From NCBI GenBank assembly GCA_011037195.1, contig JAAEAF010001087.1, positions 62,001-126,000 of the forward strand: a stretch of DNA of 64,000 nt, given 5' to 3'. The DNA is from Triatoma infestans (lineage: Eukaryota > Arthropoda > Insecta > Hemiptera > Reduviidae). Below, one piece after another: positions 59,443 to 64,000 of this stretch (positions within the stretch are counted from its first letter, which is position 1; every line of letters starts with the position of its first letter). The position numbers and the translations under genes were made by a program. The notes under the pieces were generated by a model that was not told the origin of the DNA, made no database searches, and was given only the letters and a program-made list of their open reading frames with translations.

Positions 59443-60285
59443 AACAGAACATCAGCTAGCTCAAACGAAAACAGTAGAAAGTTGAAACTTGATATTCCGT
59501 TTAGGTATCACTGTGGGATCTGACACTACGTTATCTGTCAAAAATTCCTCAACCGGAAGTACCACTTTACTAGTTGGATTTTTTACTTTTTTGTGATTTT
59601 TCTCAAAAATGGCTCCGACGATTTTCTTAAACTTAAAAATCAACCCACACATAAAGAGCTACAACTTTATTTGAAACATTTCTCCGGGAAAATGCAGTGA
59701 AGGGCACTTTTGGGGGAGGGGTGGGGTTAGGTTTCTATATAAAGTACTATTTCAGTTTATTAGAAAATTCTTTCACCTAAATAATTTTAATTAGAATTAA
59801 ATATGTTGTTGAAATTCCGAGTTTGAAAAAAATCGGATGACCGGAAGTGCAATTACTTTACCACTTTACTAAATGATTTATTCACTTTTTCGCAATTTTC
59901 TCAAAAATGGCTCCGATGATTTTTTTGAAACTTCGTATATAAACTAAACATGCAAAGATCTACAACTTTTATCTAAAACATTTCTCTGGGAAAATTCTTT
60001 TAAGGGCACTTTTACGGGAGGGGTGGGGTTAGATTTTCATCACAGTGCTATCCTTGTTGATTATACAATTCTATCATCCAAACATAATTAGTTAGAAATA
60101 AATAGATGGCTGAAATTCCGAGTTTCAAGAAAATTAGTAAACCGGAAGTGCGCTTTTACTGAACAGTTTTTTCAGTTTTCGACGAATTTCATTAAATTTG
60201 GTACACAAAGTATAAAATTTGTCAATTATCATTTTGAGAACTGGAGTAAGAGAAAGTTGTGTGAGTGTTTCACACCAGATTTTTT
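59270..60285 (+). repeat. Longest copy of a ~1-kb dispersed repeat with inverted termini
   Basis: The left end ACTTTCTCTTACTCC (59270-59284) and the right end GGAGTAAGAGAAAGT (60243-60257) are inverted. The left end forms a hairpin CTCTTACT-CCT-AGTAAGAG. After the right end comes another hairpin, GTGTGA-GTGTT-TCACAC (60259-60275), then CCAGATTTT. Inside are a TG/TATG microsatellite (59393-59440) and two to three tandem units, each with a GGAAGTnC...ACTTTACT block, a T-rich run and a TTCTCAAAAATGGCTCCGA block. No coding capacity. At least a dozen partial copies lie in this window. Confidence 0.8.
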
Positions 60286-60334
60286 TTTTTTTCCTTTGAA
60301 TATCAGTTCTTTAATTTTTCATTTAACTTTAATT

Positions 60335-60692
60335 ATTCAACATCTGGCATCACTTGGTGGGGAGGCTTCTGGAAGCGATTAATTGGCCTACTGAAGGGAT
60401 TATTGAGGAAGACAGTTAGGAAGAGCCTGTTTATATGCAGAAGAATTGTATATACGATATTATGTGAGTGCGAGTCCTTTATTAATTCTAGACCAATTAC
60501 TTATATGTCTGATGTGCCTTCTGAACCTCTGTGCCCATAACACCAAAAATGTTCCTTCAAGGAATAGAAGAGAGACAGGTGTTCCAGATTTCGACCAAAT
60601 AGATTACCGGCTCAATTAGTAGAAGATTAAAATACCGGCACCAATTGTGGGAAGAATTGTGCTGGTGGTTTAGGAAACGAGACATTCTAGGT
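60335..60692 (+). mobile_element. BEL/Pao retrotransposon, integrase C-terminal relic
   Basis: Reads TWWGGFWKRLIGLLKGLLRK, then CECESFINSRPITYMSDVPS, the classic end of BEL/Pao integrase (WWGGFWERLIG...INSRPLT), and after a stop MFLQGIEE in another frame and LKYRHQLWEEL. It is cut at about 60692 by the LINE copy 2 tail. Confidence 0.8.
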
Positions 60693-61412
60693 ATTATTAT
60701 TATTATTTGTCTGTGGGGAGGGAAACCCTACGCTATCCAAAGCCTCACTGGGCCCATATAGCTACCCCAAGAAAAACAACAACAAGCCGGGTCTATAACA
60801 AAAATGCAGACCCGGATCTAATCCATCTAAGATTCACCGCAGTCCGAATAAATCGGACAATAACCTTAAGCGAAATAGCCTAAGCTCTTCCACAGACATC
60901 CTATTCCGACCAATGGTCCTGAACCTAATTTCCTCACAACCCAAGCAGTCAGTCATAAGATGGATGGGTGTTTCCTCCTCTGTCTCACAGACTCTACAAA
61001 ATGGATCCGGCATGAGCCCCATTATGTAGAGATGTCTCCTTAAACCACAATGTCCAGTAAGAGATCCAACCAGATGCCTGATAGCGCTCCGTGAAAAACT
61101 CAGCAACGTCTCACTAATGGCCTTGTCCGGAACCCCGATGAGCATTTTGAACTGCCAAAAACCAACTGAGCTCATCCATAAGGATGAATGCTGTGAAGCT
61201 GTCCATGTCTGGAAGCCTGACAGACATGTGCCAGAAGACACGCCAACAGCAGGCTCGGGACCAATGAAAGGAAGAGAGGCGCCTAATTTGGCAAACCTAT
61301 CCACCTGCTCATTTCCAAAAATTCCCATGTGACCTGGCACCCATACTAGAAGCACATCCTTCAGAGAAGAAAGCTCTTCCAGTCTTTTAGAACATTCTAA
61401 CACCAACCTAGG
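60693..61412 (-). mobile_element. I-like LINE copy 2 (reverse), 5'-truncated
   Basis: Same family as 595-1622. The - strand frame is open across the RNase H end and Cys-His tail: LVLECSKRLEELSSLKDVLL, WVPGHMGIFGNEQVDRFAKL, CRVCETEEETPIHLMTDC. The tail (AAT run, 60693-60712) abuts the BEL relic. Homology to copy 1 ends near 61412, giving a 720-bp truncated insertion. It is better preserved than copy 1. Confidence 0.8.
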
Positions 61413-63049
61413 TAGAATTTGCAACCCGTGTATTGGAGGACGACCGGATGAAAAGAATTTACTGGCCCTTGGGCGTAATAGAAGAGTTAAAGTCTGGAAG
61501 AGATGGCAAATCAAGGGCAGCTATAATAAGAACCATTTAATGGTAGGGTTTGCCGGCCTATCCAACGAATATTCCCGTTGGAGGTGTTCTACGACTCTAA
61601 GCCTGGCTACACACGTAACTGCATACTTTGTATACATGCGCAAGTCGGCTTGTACATGCATACTTGATCGTTTGTATGAAAAATTTGCACAAGTCAGAAA
61701 ATGTTTAAACTTTCATAATACTGCATACTTGTGCGCGCCGCCATCTTGTTCATATTTAACTGAACATGTGTAGCAGAATTGTACAACCTCTGTGTCAGTC
61801 TCGTGCACGCCACAGCAAGCGTTTGTTTTACTTTTCGAGTCCATATAAATACAATATTATTTTATCATTATGTCGGTTGATTTTAGGAAGGTTCACAGAG
61901 AAATTATGGAAGAATTTATTCACATTTATGAAAGTGAACACTATTAATTTATTTAAAAATAGCTTTTTCGTTTCTTCAGCCATTCTTTACACCACAAAGA
62001 ACGATCTTTTCGTTGACTTTTTGTTTTGTAAATTAAAACAAGAGCAGCTAAAGCGAGCGCGTCGTCTTCGTACATCGTCACCATCTTTCAAGCATCTGCT
62101 AACACTCTTCAACCATAAACATGAGCCGCGTGGATCACATGTATACTTGAGCAAAAGACCTGTACAGGTATCCGTTCAAGTAAATATACCATAAATAAAA
62201 AACACTTCACACAAATTTTTCTTTAACAATTGTTTATTGAGCTAGCAATAAAATAAGTGGTAGGAATTTTTTAAATTGTATATCTGAGCAAAACATATGT
62301 AGAAGCGTTCCTGTGTTAAAACTAAGAAAAATTGTATAAATTTAAATTTTTAACTGACAGACCACCACGACGATACCCCTTTATATAATTATTTTTTCAG
62401 AAAATTGTTTCAAAGACAATGATAAATTTCTATCATTCAGCAACATTCCGAGTTTGATAAAAATCATTGTAATCATTTTCGATTGGAAATTACAAAAAAA
62501 CAAAAAACTTAAAAACAAAACGCAAATGCTACTTATTCCCCCAGAACCCCCCCCCCAAAAAAACTCAATTTTCCCCCAAAAAATGTTACAAATAAAAAGT
62601 GATGAGATATTTATGTGTATGGATATTATACAAAGTTTAAAGACAATCGTTTGAGCCGTTTTCAAGAAAACCGGAAATAAAAAAAGAAATGACGCTCTGG
62701 AGTCGCACTTCCTGTTGATGGATTTTTCCCCGAAACTTTTTTTGTCTGATACGATCGTAGTGCTTTAAATGGGAGAATATTATGTTTGATCTTGCTGCGA
62801 CTTTTTATTTTTGAGGTATTCTATTAACACACGTACACATACGGGCCGCTCGCTCGCTATACACTTCTGACGTACTTCCGCTAGCAATTTGATCACAGGA
62901 CAAACACACATATACAGACCAAAGGTTGAAAATATTTTTACTTTTTCTTATTTAGCCTATTTTACTTAGCATAGAGTAGAGTCAATTATTATAGACTCAG
63001 GGCAAAATCTATCAACCGAAAATCAAATTTTATTGCATTTATTAATTTA
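61413..63049. other. Intergenic with a short MADF-like start and repeat pieces
   Basis: At 61870-61950 a short frame, FRKVHREIMEEFIHIYESEH, stops at once; it looks like the start of a MADF-type protein of the kind found in PIF/Harbinger elements. 62440-62830 resembles the dispersed repeat family in reverse. No intact gene. Confidence 0.4.
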
Positions 63050-63092
63050 TTACTTTCTCTTACTTCCATAAGAAAAAGTATTGTAATCGTGT
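63050..63092 (+). repeat. Left terminus of the dispersed repeat, cut by a LINE
   Basis: ACTTTCTCTTACTTCCATAAG followed by TATTGTAATCGTGT matches the left end at 59270; the copy stops exactly where the LINE begins. Confidence 0.7.
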
Positions 63093-64000
63093 AGTCACGA
63101 TCGGAGTGGGCTAAAAGCTGGGAGAAACGGGGCCGGATTGGGGGATCCTGGTTTACGGATGGGTCCAAAATGGCCTGCGGAACTGGAGCCGGGATCTATG
63201 GGGTCAAACCGAAGGTACGCATTGCGAGGCCTCTCGGGGGATACTCCACAGTGTTCCAGGCTGAGATTTATGCAATAAAGATCTGCGCTGAGGAGAACCT
63301 GCGCATGGACTCTAGAAATAGAGAGATATGCATCTTCTCGGACAGCCAGGCGGCGCTGAATGCTCTTCGGGCGTTCAGAATCATCTCCCCTTTGGTCAGG
63401 GAGTGCAGAGACTCCCTGGAGACATTAGCCCGGCACAATAAAGTGCGGCTAATATGGGTGCCCGGGCATAAGGGGATTATGGGAAATGAGATAGCCGACC
63501 AACTGGCCAGGGAGGGAGCGAATACTCCCTTCCCTGGACCGGAACCTGCTCTAGGGGTGGCCAAAAGTATGGTAAGAGCGGCTCTGAGAGATTGGACTCG
63601 GAGGGAACATAACCGATACTGGAGGCTGAGTACTGGAGCAAAACACGGCAAGACGGCTATGCCAGAGCTGTGTGATAAAAGAACCAGACACATCCTGGGG
63701 TTAAGCAGGTATCAGATTTCTCTGATAACGGGCCTGTTTACTGGGCATGGCAGGTTCAGAAAGCATCTGCACAAGGTGGGGTTGTTGGAAGCAGAGCCCT
63801 TGTGCAGGCTATGTCAGGAGGAGGAAGAGACGGCCTCTCACCTGTTGTTTGATTGTGTTGCAATCGCTAGACTGAGGTACGAGATCTTCGGCACGCTGAG
63901 ACCGGAGGAAATCGTGCTCCAGGAGGGACTGGTAGGGAAGGTTCTGGACCTCATGAAGAGGGGGGCTTCCGCTACTAGGTTTTAGGGGTTGGCACAATAA
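63093..64000 (+). mobile_element. LINE 3' part with open RNase H frame
   Basis: Open from 63095 to TAG at 63983-63985, 296 codons. RNase H: WFTDGSKM (Asp), FQAEIYAI (Glu), IFSDSQAALNAL (Asp), WVPGHKGIMGNEIADQLARE (His and Asp), then the Cys-His tail CRLCQEEEETASHLLFDC. All RNase H residues are present. It is far richer in G+C than its flanks and of a different family from the copies at 595 and 60693, though of the same I/R1-like architecture. It is truncated 5' (RT missing) and runs off the window. Confidence 0.85.

Noticed and set aside
63268..63693. Open frame on the - strand of 141 codons
   Set aside because: Antisense shadow of the GC-rich LINE RNase H frame, which has all expected catalytic motifs.
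1..64000. CRISPR array, operons or bacterial genes
   Set aside because: No regular spaced repeats and no prokaryotic gene layout; the spliced genes and retroelements show a nuclear animal sequence.

Overview
This is a nuclear window from an animal, almost certainly an insect. It has spliced genes with GT-AG introns, AT-rich intergenic DNA, and a very dense load of arthropod-type transposable elements (env-bearing errantivirus, Penelope-like, I/R1-like LINEs, BEL/Pao, Tigger, hAT, several tRNA-derived SINEs). I could not fix the order; a hemipteran is a guess from general impression only.

Three host genes can be built exon by exon. (1) A complete alpha-catulin gene (CTNNAL1 family, vinculin/alpha-catenin superfamily) lies on the + strand at 23783-38558: 13 coding exons, all junctions GT-AG and in phase, 764 residues. 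(2) A four-exon gene on the - strand (20514 down to 18286, 109 residues) stands head-to-head with it; I do not recognise its product. (3) A complete three-exon NDUFA7 gene (complex I accessory subunit, 103 residues) is on the - strand, 51628 down to 49099. The rest is mostly mobile DNA or AT-rich sequence in which I see nothing.

Layout. 595-1622: degraded I-like LINE 3' end. 1791-2167: MITE with 9-bp target duplication. 2641-12548: Penelope-like element (- strand, GIY-YIG nuclease and a hammerhead-like motif near its 3' end) split by a 7.2-kb errantivirus at 5008-12247, with LTRs, PBS, PPT, broken gag-pol, an open env and a TTGA target duplication. 12549-18250: LINE relics, tandem repeats, a second hammerhead-like motif. 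18286-20514: unknown gene, with a hAT relic and another repeat in its first intron. 20905-21851: second Penelope relic holding a nested LINE with a 13-bp target duplication. 23783-38558: alpha-catulin, with SINEs and LINE relics in its introns. 39864-40214: a superfamily 3 helicase-like fragment, a candidate endogenous viral element. 41768-43066: LINE relics. 49099-51628: NDUFA7. 53330-54765 and 59270-60285: a roughly 1-kb repeat family with inverted termini. 55622-58790: LINE on the - strand interrupted by a Tigger element with TA duplication, which itself holds a SINE. 60335-61412: BEL/Pao integrase relic hit by a LINE. 63093-64000: a fresh-looking LINE 3' end.

The gene models rest on translation, splice signals and recalled family resemblance; no database search was possible.
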